Of a DNA stretch of 24,064 nt, positions 6,138 to 13,608 are shown piece by piece (position 1 is the first letter of the stretch; each line of letters opens with the position of its first letter). The notes beneath the pieces were generated by a model, which was not told the DNA's origin, did no database searches, and saw nothing but the letters and a program-made list of their open reading frames with translations. A program made the translations under genes and the position numbers. The DNA is from Clostridium sp. SCN 57-10 (GTDB lineage: Bacteria > Bacillota > Clostridia > Oscillospirales > Butyricicoccaceae), in NCBI GenBank assembly GCA_001725215.1, contig MEFT01000001.1, positions 1 through 24,064 of the forward strand. Direction: 5' to 3'.

Positions 6138-6281
6138 CGCTTGCCCCTATTTGAGTATGCGGTCTTGCCGCTCTCCCATAGGTGCAGGTGCTTTCTGTGC
6201 TGCGCCCGCGGGATGAGTGACAGGCCTTTATCTTTTTTGCCGTCACCATCGGTTTATCCGTATGGTGACTTTTCTTTTTTG
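6112..6281 (+). promoter_or_regulatory. Attenuator of aspS: terminator with competing antiterminator
   Basis: Three mutually exclusive pairings can be drawn. The terminator pairs 6242-6252 with 6258-6269 (GTCACCAT/ATGGTGAC plus CGG/CCG, one bulge) and ends in TTTTCTTTTTT (6270-6280). The antiterminator pairs ATG-GTGAC-GGC (6213-6225, two bulged A) with GCC-GTCAC-CAT (6239-6249), taking the terminator's left arm. A third pairing joins CTCCCCGC (6112-6119), inside the leader ORF, to GCGGG-GAG (6208-6217) and blocks the antiterminator. A ribosome stalled at the Asp codons would cover 6112-6119 and free the antiterminator. No TGG occurs between the promoter and the terminator, so a T-box, which needs a UGGN bulge, is unlikely. 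Confidence 0.6.
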
Positions 6282-6299
6282 AAAGGATGTGATCTTATG

Positions 6300-6318
6300 C
6301 GGCATACAGACTATGCCG
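6300..6318 (+). promoter_or_regulatory. Short hairpin between attenuator and aspS
   Basis: CGGCATA (6300-6306) and TATGCCG (6312-6318) form a perfect 7-bp stem with a 5-base loop. It lacks a T tract, so it is not a terminator. It may stabilise the processed 5' end of the readthrough mRNA or control access to the aspS ribosome site about 40 bases downstream; nothing shows which. Confidence 0.4.
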
Positions 6319-6366
6319 GTCTCGATATGTCTCAATTATTTAAAATAAAAAATGATGGAGGCACTT

Positions 6367-7692
6367 ATGTTAACAATCAAAAGTATCATTCCTTCTCCGC
6401 ACATCGAAGCCGAGGAAATCGGCCATTATGTAGGGCAAATCGTGTCGGTGCACGGTTTTGTGTATAAAATACGCGAAATGTCAGGCTTTGCGTTCGTGCT
6501 GCTGCGCACCAAGCGAACGCTGCTTCAATGCGTTTATGACGAAGCGCTCGCGCAGTTCCCGCTGCATGCGCTCAAGGAAAACATGAGCGTCGTGCTCACC
6601 GGCGAGGTGGTGCGCGACGAACGAAGCCGCGCGGGCGCCGAGCTGCGCCTGCTTCGGTTTGAGGCGCTGTCCGCTCTGCCGGAAGAGCCGCCCGTCGTCA
6701 TCAACCAGAAAGAGGTTGCGGTTTCGCTTGAAACACTGCTCGACTACCGCCCTGTAACGCTGCGCAACGCGAAAGAGCGTGCCGTTTTTCAGCTGCAAGC
6801 CGGGCTATGCCGAGCAATCCGCGCGTTTCTCGACAAGAACCGCTTCACCGAAATCCACTCGCCCAAGCTCGTGTTCAGCGGCGCGGAGGGCGGCGCAAAT
6901 ATTTTCGCACTCGATTATTTCGGCAAGCAGGCTTATCTGACGCAAAGCCCGCAGTTTTACAAGCAGATGATGGTCGGCGTGTTTGAGCGCGTATATGAAA
7001 TCGCACCTGTTTTTCGTGCTGAAAAGCACGACACCTCGCGGCACATCAACGAATACACGAGCGTCGACTTTGAAATGGGGTTCATTGAAAGCTTTTACGA
7101 CATCTGTCGTATGGAAACTACGATGCTGCGTGAAGCATTTGACTTTCTGCGCGAGCATTACGAGGAGGAAATCGCGCTGCTTAAGGCGGATATTCCGCAG
7201 GTGACGGACATTCCCGCTATCCGCTTCGACGCCGCGAAAGAGCTTATCTCCAAAACCTTCCGCCGCGCCATTACCGACTGGGAGGACTTTGAGCCGGAGG
7301 AAGAACGCCTTTTGTGCGAGTGGGTCAAGAAGGAAACGGGAAGCGATTTCGTTTTCGTCACCCATTACCGTTCGAGTAAACGCCCGTTTTATGCTATGGA
7401 CAGCGCGGGCGATCCACAGGTAACCGAGAGCTTCGACCTTCTGTTCCGCGGCATGGAAATTACGACCGGCGGGCAGCGGATACACGACTATGACGTGCAG
7501 GTGAAGAAAATGCTTGCGCGAGGAATGGAAGTCTCACAATTTGAAAGCTTTTTGATGGCTCACAAATGCGGCCTTCCTCCGCACGGCGGCTTGGGTCTTG
7601 GCCTTGAACGTCTGACCGCCCGCCTGCTGAACATGAAAAACGTGCGCTATGCCACGCTTTTCCCGCGCGACCTTCACCGTCTGACGCCATAA
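6367..7692 (+). CDS. aspS: Archaeal-type aspartyl-tRNA synthetase (aspartate--tRNA(Asp/Asn) ligase)
   Basis: This class II synthetase has 441 residues. The N-terminal OB-fold anticodon domain covers about 15-105. The catalytic core shows FTEIHSPKLVFSGAEGGANI (160-179), QSPQFYKQMM (193-202), motif 2 FRAE (216-219), RGMEITTGGQR (361-371) and motif 3 GLGLGLERL (408-416). Its length and lack of the bacterial insertion domain put it in the archaeal/eukaryal AspRS branch, which in Clostridia is often a second, non-discriminating enzyme that makes Asp-tRNA(Asn) for GatCAB; that role is inferred here. GGAGG five bases before the ATG at 6367 sets the start, although in-frame ATGs exist at 6352 and 6355. 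It is controlled by the leader described at 6096-6281 and seems monocistronic. Confidence 0.9.
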   Translation: MLTIKSIIPSPHIEAEEIGHYVGQIVSVHGFVYKIREMSGFAFVLLRTKRTLLQCVYDEALAQFPLHALKENMSVVLTGEVVRDERSRAGAELRLLRFEALSALPEEPPVVINQKEVAVSLETLLDYRPVTLRNAKERAVFQLQAGLCRAIRAFLDKNRFTEIHSPKLVFSGAEGGANIFALDYFGKQAYLTQSPQFYKQMMVGVFERVYEIAPVFRAEKHDTSRHINEYTSVDFEMGFIESFYDICRMETTMLREAFDFLREHYEEEIALLKADIPQVTDIPAIRFDAAKELISKTFRRAITDWEDFEPEEERLLCEWVKKETGSDFVFVTHYRSSKRPFYAMDSAGDPQVTESFDLLFRGMEITTGGQRIHDYDVQVKKMLARGMEVSQFESFLMAHKCGLPPHGGLGLGLERLTARLLNMKNVRYATLFPRDLHRLTP

Positions 7693-7726
7693 TATCCTTA
7701 AAAAGGCGATTTGTGATGCAAAACCT

Positions 7727-7755
7727 TTGCGCTTTCGGTGCTTCTGTGGTATACT
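7727..7755 (+). promoter_or_regulatory. Promoter of nrdR
   Basis: TTGCGC (7727-7732), 17 bases and TATACT (7750-7755) with TGG before it (extended -10). The nrdR start codon lies 36 bases downstream. Confidence 0.7.
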
Positions 7756-7790
7756 GTCGTCAAATGATGTGGTGATGTCGAGGTGTTGTC

Positions 7791-8249
7791 ATGAAATGTC
7801 CTTTTTGCAGCCACTTTGAAAGCAAAGTGGTCGATTCTCGCCCGACCGATGAAGGAAGCAGCATCCGCCGCCGGCGTGAATGCCTTGCGTGCGGCAAACG
7901 CTTCACGACTTACGAAACCATAGAGAGCCTTCCGCTCGTCGTCATCAAAAAAGACGGCTCGCGCCAAACCTTCGACCGCAATAAGGTGCTTGGCGGCCTG
8001 GTCAAGGCTTGCGAAAAACGGCCCGTGCCGCTCGGCACGCTTGAAGCTGCCGTTTCCGAAATCGAGCAGCAGCTGCAAAATTCGCTCAACCGCGAAGTGC
8101 AGTCGAACGACATTGGCGAGCTGGTGATGGAGCATCTCAAAAAAATCGACGAGGTCGTTTATGTGCGCTTCGCTTCGGTGTACCGCCAGTTTAAAGATAT
8201 TAACACCTTTATGAACGAGCTTTCCAAGCTGCTGAGCAATCATGAGTAA
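7791..8249 (+). CDS. nrdR: Transcriptional repressor NrdR
   Basis: The 152-residue protein is full length for NrdR. An N-terminal zinc ribbon is formed by C3-P-F-C6 and C31-L-A-C34, with the DSRPTDEGSSIRRRRECLAC signature between. An ATP-cone follows from about residue 49 (PLVVIKKDGSRQTFDRNKVL) to 139. NrdR senses ATP/dATP and represses ribonucleotide reductase operons at NrdR boxes. No nrd gene is in the window. The start has GAGGTG about 6 bases upstream, and the gene has its own promoter. Confidence 0.96.
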   Translation: MKCPFCSHFESKVVDSRPTDEGSSIRRRRECLACGKRFTTYETIESLPLVVIKKDGSRQTFDRNKVLGGLVKACEKRPVPLGTLEAAVSEIEQQLQNSLNREVQSNDIGELVMEHLKKIDEVVYVRFASVYRQFKDINTFMNELSKLLSNHE

Positions 8250-8269
8250 TCGCCTCTCAGGCGAACAAA

Positions 8270-8307
8270 CTGCGAGCTGCAAAACGAACATGTTTTGCAG
8301 CTCGCAG
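8270..8307. terminator. Long perfect hairpin between convergent nrdR and DUF4363
   Basis: A 16-bp perfect stem, CTGCGAGCTGCAAAAC (8270-8285) with its complement at 8292-8307, encloses a 6-base loop. Read on the minus strand it is followed by TTTGTT, so it probably ends the DUF421/DUF4363 transcript. On the plus strand there is no T run, though a stem this stable could still trim or terminate the nrdR mRNA. A small CGCC/GGCG hairpin precedes it at 8251-8263. Confidence 0.65.
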
Positions 8308-8363
8308 CAACGTAAAGCATGAATCTGGGCCGCCCGGAGCAGAGAGCGTACTGCCCGATTGTC

Positions 8364-8741
8364 CTAAAGCAGATTGATTGCGTCCGGATGGTCATAACCT
8401 CGGATGACGGAAATGACCGAAAGTAGATCGACAAGCTCCGCACGGTATTCGGCCCATTCCCCGCATCTCCGATAGGATTCAGCGCGCGCAAACGCGGCCT
8501 CCGCTTCGTCCAGCTGTTCGTGTGCAATGAAGATGCACAGCCAGCCAATCGATCCCTGCCAGCGTTCTGTGACCTCCCGCAGCCCGCGGCCGTCGTCCGA
8601 CCCTGTGCGATCGACGCTTTCAATCGCGCGCATAATATGCTCTGAAGTGGTGTCACACAGGCGATCCGAAAAAATCAGATTGATATAACCACATACCAAA
8701 ACCGTGATGATGCAGACCACAGCTACCACAATACGCCACAT
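8364..8741 (-). CDS. DUF4363 family protein
   Basis: This 125-residue protein starts MWRIVVAVVCIITVLVCGYI, a signal anchor (about 3-22), followed by a helical, charged region containing repeated Trp/Glu patterns and HEQLDEAEAAFARAESY, and ends in DLLSVISVIRGYDHPDAINL. This matches DUF4363, which is regularly found behind DUF421 genes in Clostridia; its function is unknown. The ATG at 8741 lies 4 bases after the DUF421 stop, with AAGGAG about 8 bases upstream inside the end of that gene. An extension to 8855 in the same frame would overlap DUF421 and is not used. Confidence 0.78.
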   Translation of the reverse strand: MWRIVVAVVCIITVLVCGYINLIFSDRLCDTTSEHIMRAIESVDRTGSDDGRGLREVTERWQGSIGWLCIFIAHEQLDEAEAAFARAESYRRCGEWAEYRAELVDLLSVISVIRGYDHPDAINLL

Positions 8742-8745
8742 GCGA

Positions 8746-9417
8746 TCACTCCTTCCCCGCGAAAATGGTGGCCCCCGCCCGGTCCGCAAGCAGGAAAAAC
8801 ACTTCGGAGGGCGCCTTTTTTCCATTAGCCGCCACCACATGCTCGAGCCATTCATGCGACTTGCCGACCTGCGTGAGGTTCATGTCGATCACGCGCCCGT
8901 CTGAAATAATGACGAAAAAAGGTTCCTGCTGATCGGGAGAAAGCGAGAGCATCCTCGCCGTGACCGGCTGTGCGCGGCTTTTCAGCAGCACGCTGAGCTG
9001 TCCGTTTGTTTCCACATAGGCAGTCTTAATGTCGCGTATGTCAAACACGTCCTTAAGCCTTAGATCCTCCAGCACATCGTCCAGGCTAAGGCGCAGCTTT
9101 TTCAGCTCGGCTTGGCGAAATACACCGTCTTCAATGATGGTGATGGGGCTTCCGCTGAGAAAGCGGCGAACGCGCAGATTTTTCAGCGTGACGGTGGAAA
9201 TCAACACCTCCGCGCCGACGAGGGTCAGTATGGGTATAATGCCGTGCGCAAGCGGAATATTCAAATCCTGCATCGGCACCGACGCAACTGCCGAAACCAA
9301 AATGGTGATGACCAACTCTGCGGGCTGCATCTCGCCGACCTGCCTTTTGCCCATCAGCCTTACGGCCAGAATGATGAAAAAATATAGGATCAGCGTTCGG
9401 TAAAATGGAACAAGCAT
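8746..9417 (-). CDS. DUF421 membrane protein (YetF/YcaP type)
   Basis: The product has 223 residues. Three hydrophobic segments fill about residues 5-85, including RLMGKRQVGEMQPAELVITI, the family signature. A cytoplasmic domain follows (about 90-200) with LKNLRVRRFLSGSPITIIEDG and LRLSLDDVLEDLR. DUF421 proteins have no settled function; several are linked to spore or stress phenotypes. GGAGTG lies 6 bases before the ATG. The gene forms a two-gene operon with DUF4363 and is divergent from the CoA-transferase gene, sharing a 126-base intergenic region. Confidence 0.88.
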   Translation of the reverse strand: MLVPFYRTLILYFFIILAVRLMGKRQVGEMQPAELVITILVSAVASVPMQDLNIPLAHGIIPILTLVGAEVLISTVTLKNLRVRRFLSGSPITIIEDGVFRQAELKKLRLSLDDVLEDLRLKDVFDIRDIKTAYVETNGQLSVLLKSRAQPVTARMLSLSPDQQEPFFVIISDGRVIDMNLTQVGKSHEWLEHVVAANGKKAPSEVFFLLADRAGATIFAGKE

Positions 9418-9481
9418 AAGAACACTCCATTCGGTTTTTCATAGCTTTTGCATCAAATTAAGTTTATATGCCCCGCTAATC

Positions 9482-9510
9482 TTGCTCTTTTCCGCGCGGA
9501 GTGTTAGAAT
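9482..9510 (+). promoter_or_regulatory. Promoter of the CoA-transferase/ECF operon
   Basis: TTGCTC (9482-9487), 17 bases and TAGAAT (9505-9510) with TGT before it (extended -10). It lies 33 bases upstream of the start codon. Confidence 0.68.
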
Positions 9511-9543
9511 GATGCCACAAATCAATATGCACAGGAGGATTTT

Positions 9544-10833
9544 ATGCCCCTTTGGTATCAGAATAAGTGGACGAGCGCGCAGGACGCCGTTTCTCTTATC
9601 CGCTCGGGCGACGGCGTCATTGCACCGCATGCGGCGGCGCTGCCGTCACACCTGCTGCAGGCGCTGACCGCGCGTGCCGCCGAACTGCGGGACGTTACGA
9701 TTTTCCATTTGCTCTCGCTTGCGCCCGCCCCCTATTGTGCGCCGGGCATGGAGCGCAGCTTCCGCTTTGATTCCATTTTTTTGAGCGGCTCGACCCGCCT
9801 TGCGGAAAACGAGGGGCGCGCCGATTATACGCCCGTATTTTTCCACCGTCTGCCCGAAATGCTGCGAAACAGACGCTATCGCGTTGCAATGGTGCATGTT
9901 TCACCGCCCGACGAACAGGGCTTTTGCTCGCTCGGCGTTTCGGTCGACTACACCTGCGCGGCCATCCAATGCGCAGAGCTTGTCATCGCTCAGGTCAACC
10001 GCCATATGCCGCGCACCGGCGGCGATGCGGTCATTCACGTCGACCGCCTTGACGTGCTTGTTGAGCACGACGAACCGCTGCCCGCGCTGCAAAAGCCGGA
10101 AATCGGCGAGGTTGAGCGTGCCATCGGCCGCCACTGCGCCGGTTTGATACAAGACGGAGATACGCTGCAGCTCGGCATCGGCGCGATTCCCGACGCCGTG
10201 CTCCTCTTTCTTGGCGAAAAACGCGACCTCGGCATCCATTCGGAGATGATTTCAGACGGCGTGATGGAGCTGATGCGCGCAGGCGTGGTGACCAACCGCA
10301 AAAAAACACTCGATCCCGGCAAATGTGTGATTGCCTTTGCCGCAGGCTCGCAGGAGTTTTATCAGTTTCTTGATGGCAACGACGCGGTTGTCATGCGAAC
10401 GGTCGACTACGTCAACGACCCGCGCATCGTCATGCAGCAGGACAATATGGTGTCGATCAACTCGTGTCTCGCCGTCGATCTGAGCGGTCAGGTCTGCTCG
10501 GAGGCGCTGGGAGACAAGCAGTTCAGCGGCGTAGGCGGCCAGGTTGACTTTGTACGCGGCGCAAACATGAGCCGCGGCGGCCGTGCGATTATGGCCATGC
10601 CGTCTACCGCGGCTCGTGGCACGGTATCGCGCATCGTGGCTGCACACCCCGAAGGCGCGGTTATCACTACTTCGCGTAATGACGTCGACTACGTCGTTAC
10701 GGAATACGGCGTAGCGCAGCTGTTTGGCAAAACGGTGCACGAACGCGCGCAGGCGCTCATAGAAATAGCTCACCCCGATTTTCGCGACGGACTGCGCAAT
10801 GCGTTTGAACGTAAATACGGCCGTCGGCCGTGA
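9544..10833 (+). CDS. Acetyl-CoA hydrolase/transferase family CoA-transferase (4-hydroxybutyrate or butyryl-CoA:acetate type)
   Basis: The 429-residue protein belongs to the family I CoA-transferases related to AbfT/Cat2 and But. The catalytic Glu that carries the CoA thioester is Glu234 in GIHSEMISDG (230-239), and the glycine-rich QFSGVGGQVDFVRGA (326-340) precedes the C-terminal domain. These enzymes move CoA between acetate and butyryl-CoA, 4-hydroxybutyryl-CoA or similar acids; the sequence alone does not settle the acyl group. AGGAGG lies 5 bases upstream. It heads an operon with an ECF S component starting 14 bases after its stop, so its substrate or CoA supply may be tied to that transporter. 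A terminal butyrate-forming step is plausible in this kind of organism. Confidence 0.9.
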   Translation: MPLWYQNKWTSAQDAVSLIRSGDGVIAPHAAALPSHLLQALTARAAELRDVTIFHLLSLAPAPYCAPGMERSFRFDSIFLSGSTRLAENEGRADYTPVFFHRLPEMLRNRRYRVAMVHVSPPDEQGFCSLGVSVDYTCAAIQCAELVIAQVNRHMPRTGGDAVIHVDRLDVLVEHDEPLPALQKPEIGEVERAIGRHCAGLIQDGDTLQLGIGAIPDAVLLFLGEKRDLGIHSEMISDGVMELMRAGVVTNRKKTLDPGKCVIAFAAGSQEFYQFLDGNDAVVMRTVDYVNDPRIVMQQDNMVSINSCLAVDLSGQVCSEALGDKQFSGVGGQVDFVRGANMSRGGRAIMAMPSTAARGTVSRIVAAHPEGAVITTSRNDVDYVVTEYGVAQLFGKTVHERAQALIEIAHPDFRDGLRNAFERKYGRRP

Positions 10834-10847
10834 ACAGGAGGCTTATG

Positions 10848-11438
10848 ATGCAACAAATCGGACATGAAAAAACCCTGCGCCTCGCACAGCTTGGTATTCT
10901 GCTCGCCATTCAGGCCATATTGACCTTTACGCCGCTCGGCTTTATCACCTGGCTGCCCTTTGCGGTGTCGGTCACGCTGATGCATATACCCGTCATTATC
11001 GGCGGAGTGCTGCTCGGCCCGCTCTACGGCGGCCTGCTGGGGCTGTTTTTCGGTATCTTCAGCATGATTAAGGCAAGCATCGCCGCCGTCTCTCCGGTCG
11101 ACATGATGTTTTCTCCGCTGCTCAGCGGCTCGCCCGTCGCTTCGGTGGCGATGTGTGTGCTGCCCCGCGTACTGCTCGGGCTCGTCGCAGCATATCTGTT
11201 CGCCTTCCTTGCGCGGCGCATGCGTACCACGTTTGCCATCGCCGTCAGCGCCGCTCTGGCAACGGCGGTTCACACCATCGGTGTTCTGGGCCTTCTGTCG
11301 CTGTTTTTCGATGTGCTGCCGCTTAAGCAGGTGTTCGCCGCCGTCGTGGCCGTCAACGGTCTTCTTGAAATTCTTGTCGCCGTCGTCATCGCAACCGGCG
11401 TATGCAGGCCGATGCTTCGCGCGCTGCACCGCAATTAA
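10848..11438 (+). CDS. ECF transporter S component
   Basis: This 196-residue hydrophobic protein has five or six membrane segments and the pattern PVIIGGVLLGPLYGGLLGLF and PRVLLGLVAAYLFAFLARR seen in the large ECF S-component family that includes pantothenate (PanT-like) carriers. The substrate is not known; pantothenate, the CoA precursor, would suit the CoA-transferase it is co-transcribed with, but this is a guess. AGGAGG lies 6 bases before the ATG at 10848; an in-frame ATG at 10845 and one at 10830 are less well spaced. No ECF ATPase or T component is present, so it would share an energising module. Confidence 0.82.
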   Translation: MQQIGHEKTLRLAQLGILLAIQAILTFTPLGFITWLPFAVSVTLMHIPVIIGGVLLGPLYGGLLGLFFGIFSMIKASIAAVSPVDMMFSPLLSGSPVASVAMCVLPRVLLGLVAAYLFAFLARRMRTTFAIAVSAALATAVHTIGVLGLLSLFFDVLPLKQVFAAVVAVNGLLEILVAVVIATGVCRPMLRALHRN

Positions 11439-11453
11439 CCCAGCTCTCCACCC

Positions 11454-11483
11454 GCCCGCCCGTTTGGGCGGGCTTTTTGTTTT
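11454..11483 (+). terminator. Intrinsic terminator of the CoA-transferase/ECF operon
   Basis: GCCCGCCC (11454-11461) pairs with GGGCGGGC (11466-11473) around GTTT, followed by TTTTTGTTTT. Confidence 0.9.
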
Positions 11484-11533
11484 AAACCCATTGAAAAAAA
11501 CATATACATTGGAATGCGGAAAAGGAGGAGTCT

Positions 11534-12613
11534 ATGAGTCTATTACGCATCGGAATTTTAGGCGCCACGGGCATGGTGGGCCAGCGATTTGTCACGCTGC
11601 TGGCACAGCACCCGTGGTTCCGCATCGAAGTGCTGGGCGCCAGCGCGCGTTCCGCAGGAAAGACGTATGAAGAAGCGGTAAGCGGCCGCTGGCGCATGGA
11701 GGAGCCTTTGCCGGAATGTGTCAGGCATATGCCGGTGCTTGATGCCGTAGCCGACGCCGAAATCATTGCGCGCATGGTCGATCTCGTCTTCTGTGCCGTG
11801 GATATGAATAAAAGTGAAGTGCGCGCACTGGAAGAGCGCTATGCGCTGCTCGAGTGCCCGGTCATTTCGAACAACTCCGCACACCGCACAACGCCCGATG
11901 TTCCCATGGTGATACCGGAGGTCAATCCCTCGCACTGCGACGTGATTCCCGCACAACGCGCACGTCTCGGCACGAAGCGCGGCTTCATTGCCGTAAAGTC
12001 CAACTGCTCGATTCAAAGCTATGTGCCCCCGCTGACGCCGCTTCTGCCGCTGCGACCGACGCGTGTCGCCGTCAGCATGTATCAGGCTGTTTCGGGAGCG
12101 GGAAAAACCCTTGACACCTGGCCGCAGATGCGCGACAACATCATTCCTTTTATCGGCGGCGAAGAACAGAAAAGCGAAGCGGAGCCTCTTAAGGTATGGG
12201 GTGAGGTACGCGGCGGCGTCATTGTGCCTGCCGAGCTGCCGCTTATTTCGGCGCAGTGTATCCGCGTACCCGTGAGCGACGGACATATGGCGGCAGTCTT
12301 TGCTTCTTTTGCCCGTACAGCCGAACCCGAAGAGATGAAGCAAATGATGCGCGCCTATCGCGGCGAACCGCAGCAGCTTGGGCTGCCCTCCGCGCCAAAG
12401 CAATTCTTGCATGTCTTCGACGAAGACGACCGTCCGCAGACACTGCCCGACCGCATGCTTGAAAACGGCATGGCCATCGCGGTGGGGCGGCTCCGGCGTG
12501 ACAGCCTGTTTGACGTTAAATTCGTTTCTCTGTCTCATAATACGCTGCGCGGCGCGGCGGGGGGCGGCGTGCTGCTCGCCGAGCTGCTCTGTGCAAAAGG
12601 CTATCTTACGTAA
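11534..12613 (+). CDS. asd: Aspartate-semialdehyde dehydrogenase
   Basis: This 359-residue enzyme makes aspartate semialdehyde from aspartyl phosphate, the branch point to lysine/diaminopimelate, threonine and methionine. It has the NADP-binding GATGMVG (10-16), the active-site Cys158 in KSNCSIQSY, and QCIRVPVSDGH with Arg244 and His251. The SNCS form of the active site and the length place it in the archaeal/fungal-like ASADH subgroup that also occurs in Clostridia. AAGGAGG lies 6 bases before the start. dapA follows 10 bases after its stop. No lysine riboswitch is visible in the 95-base upstream region, which also lacks a convincing promoter. Confidence 0.95.
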   Translation: MSLLRIGILGATGMVGQRFVTLLAQHPWFRIEVLGASARSAGKTYEEAVSGRWRMEEPLPECVRHMPVLDAVADAEIIARMVDLVFCAVDMNKSEVRALEERYALLECPVISNNSAHRTTPDVPMVIPEVNPSHCDVIPAQRARLGTKRGFIAVKSNCSIQSYVPPLTPLLPLRPTRVAVSMYQAVSGAGKTLDTWPQMRDNIIPFIGGEEQKSEAEPLKVWGEVRGGVIVPAELPLISAQCIRVPVSDGHMAAVFASFARTAEPEEMKQMMRAYRGEPQQLGLPSAPKQFLHVFDEDDRPQTLPDRMLENGMAIAVGRLRRDSLFDVKFVSLSHNTLRGAAGGGVLLAELLCAKGYLT

Positions 12614-12623
12614 AGGAGGGCGT

Positions 12624-13520
12624 ATGCGACCCGAAGTATTTCGCGGCTCTGCCACGGCGATCATCACATGCTTTGACGAGCACGGAAAGCTGAACATGCC
12701 GGCGTTTGAAGACCTTGTGGAATGGCAGATCGAACAGGGGACCGATGCGCTCGTCGTATGTGGTACCACAGGCGAAAGCTCTACTCTATCCGATCAGGAG
12801 TTTGCCACGCTGATCGGGGGCGCGGTCAAAGCCGTGGCGCGACGCATCCCCGTCATCGCGGGCACAGGCAGCAACAATACAGAACATGCCATCCGGCGCA
12901 GTGCGCTGGCACAAACACTGGGGGTCGACGCAATCTTATGTGTCACGCCCTACTACAACAAGACCACGCAGCGCGGGCTTGTCGCGCACTTTACCGCGAT
13001 TGCGGAAAGCTGCCCGCTGCCGATGATTCTCTACAACGTGCCGTCGCGCACCGGCATTTCGTGCACGGCCGAAACCTATGCCCAGCTTGCGCAGGTGCCC
13101 ACCATTGCGGGCGTCAAAGAAGCATCGGGAGATTTTTCGCTCATCCTTAAGACGCGCTCGGTCTGCCCGCCCGATTTTGCGATATACAGCGGCAACGACG
13201 ACCAAATCGTCCCCATACTCGCGCTTGGCGGAAGCGGCGTCATTTCGGTCCTATCCAACGTTGCACCGCGCGACACCGCGGAAATCTGCCGTCTGTATTT
13301 CACGGGCGAGGGCGCACGTGCCGAACGTTTGCAAACCAGATACGCACCGCTCATCGAAGCTCTGTTCTGCGAAACCAATCCCATCCCCGTAAAAACCGCG
13401 CTTGCCATAATGGGCCGCGACAGCGGCGTCATGCGCCTGCCGCTGGTTCCCATGAGCGAGCAAAACCGCAGAATTTTGCAGCGGGCGATGGCGGGTGCTG
13501 GCCTGCTTTCGGAACATTAA
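12624..13520 (+). CDS. dapA: 4-hydroxy-tetrahydrodipicolinate synthase
   Basis: The 298-residue aldolase condenses pyruvate with aspartate semialdehyde, the first committed step of diaminopimelate and lysine synthesis. It shows the substrate-binding CGTTGESSTL (46-55), the Tyr137 and Arg142 of YNVPSRTG, and the Schiff-base Lys165 in IAGVKEASGD. The ATG at 12624 follows AAAGGAGGG by 5 bases and lies 10 bases after asd, its functional partner. The same frame is open upstream to 12378, but that part is inside asd. dapA supplies diaminopimelate for the wall and dipicolinate for spores. Confidence 0.97.
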   Translation: MRPEVFRGSATAIITCFDEHGKLNMPAFEDLVEWQIEQGTDALVVCGTTGESSTLSDQEFATLIGGAVKAVARRIPVIAGTGSNNTEHAIRRSALAQTLGVDAILCVTPYYNKTTQRGLVAHFTAIAESCPLPMILYNVPSRTGISCTAETYAQLAQVPTIAGVKEASGDFSLILKTRSVCPPDFAIYSGNDDQIVPILALGGSGVISVLSNVAPRDTAEICRLYFTGEGARAERLQTRYAPLIEALFCETNPIPVKTALAIMGRDSGVMRLPLVPMSEQNRRILQRAMAGAGLLSEH

Positions 13521-13527
13521 AAAAAGG

Positions 13528-13556
13528 TGGAAATGGCACGCGCCGCGTGATATAAT
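13528..13556 (+). promoter_or_regulatory. Promoter of ridA
   Basis: TGGAAA (13528-13533), 17 bases and a perfect TATAAT (13551-13556) with TGA before it (extended -10). The mRNA leader of about 47 bases contains a small ATCCC/GGGAT hairpin (13573-13586) just before the ribosome site. Confidence 0.75.
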
Positions 13557-13608
13557 TTTCACAATGATAAAAATCCCTCACGGGATAAAAAGCAGGAGGA
13601 CATTCATA

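Noticed and set aside
6073..6241. T-box riboswitch in the aspS leader
   Set aside because: Expected for a Firmicutes synthetase, but neither the GGTGGNACCGCG core nor any TGG is present before the terminator.
10770..11429. 219-codon minus-strand frame rich in charged residues
   Set aside because: It mirrors the hydrophobic ECF S component: antisense of hydrophobic codons gives this kind of polar sequence.
11439..11533. Lysine riboswitch before asd-dapA
   Set aside because: The 95 bases between the ECF terminator and asd are too short for a lysine riboswitch and show none of its conserved core.
11558..12769. 403-codon minus-strand open frame opposite asd and dapA
   Set aside because: Both plus-strand genes carry active-site motifs and ribosome sites; the antisense frame has neither.
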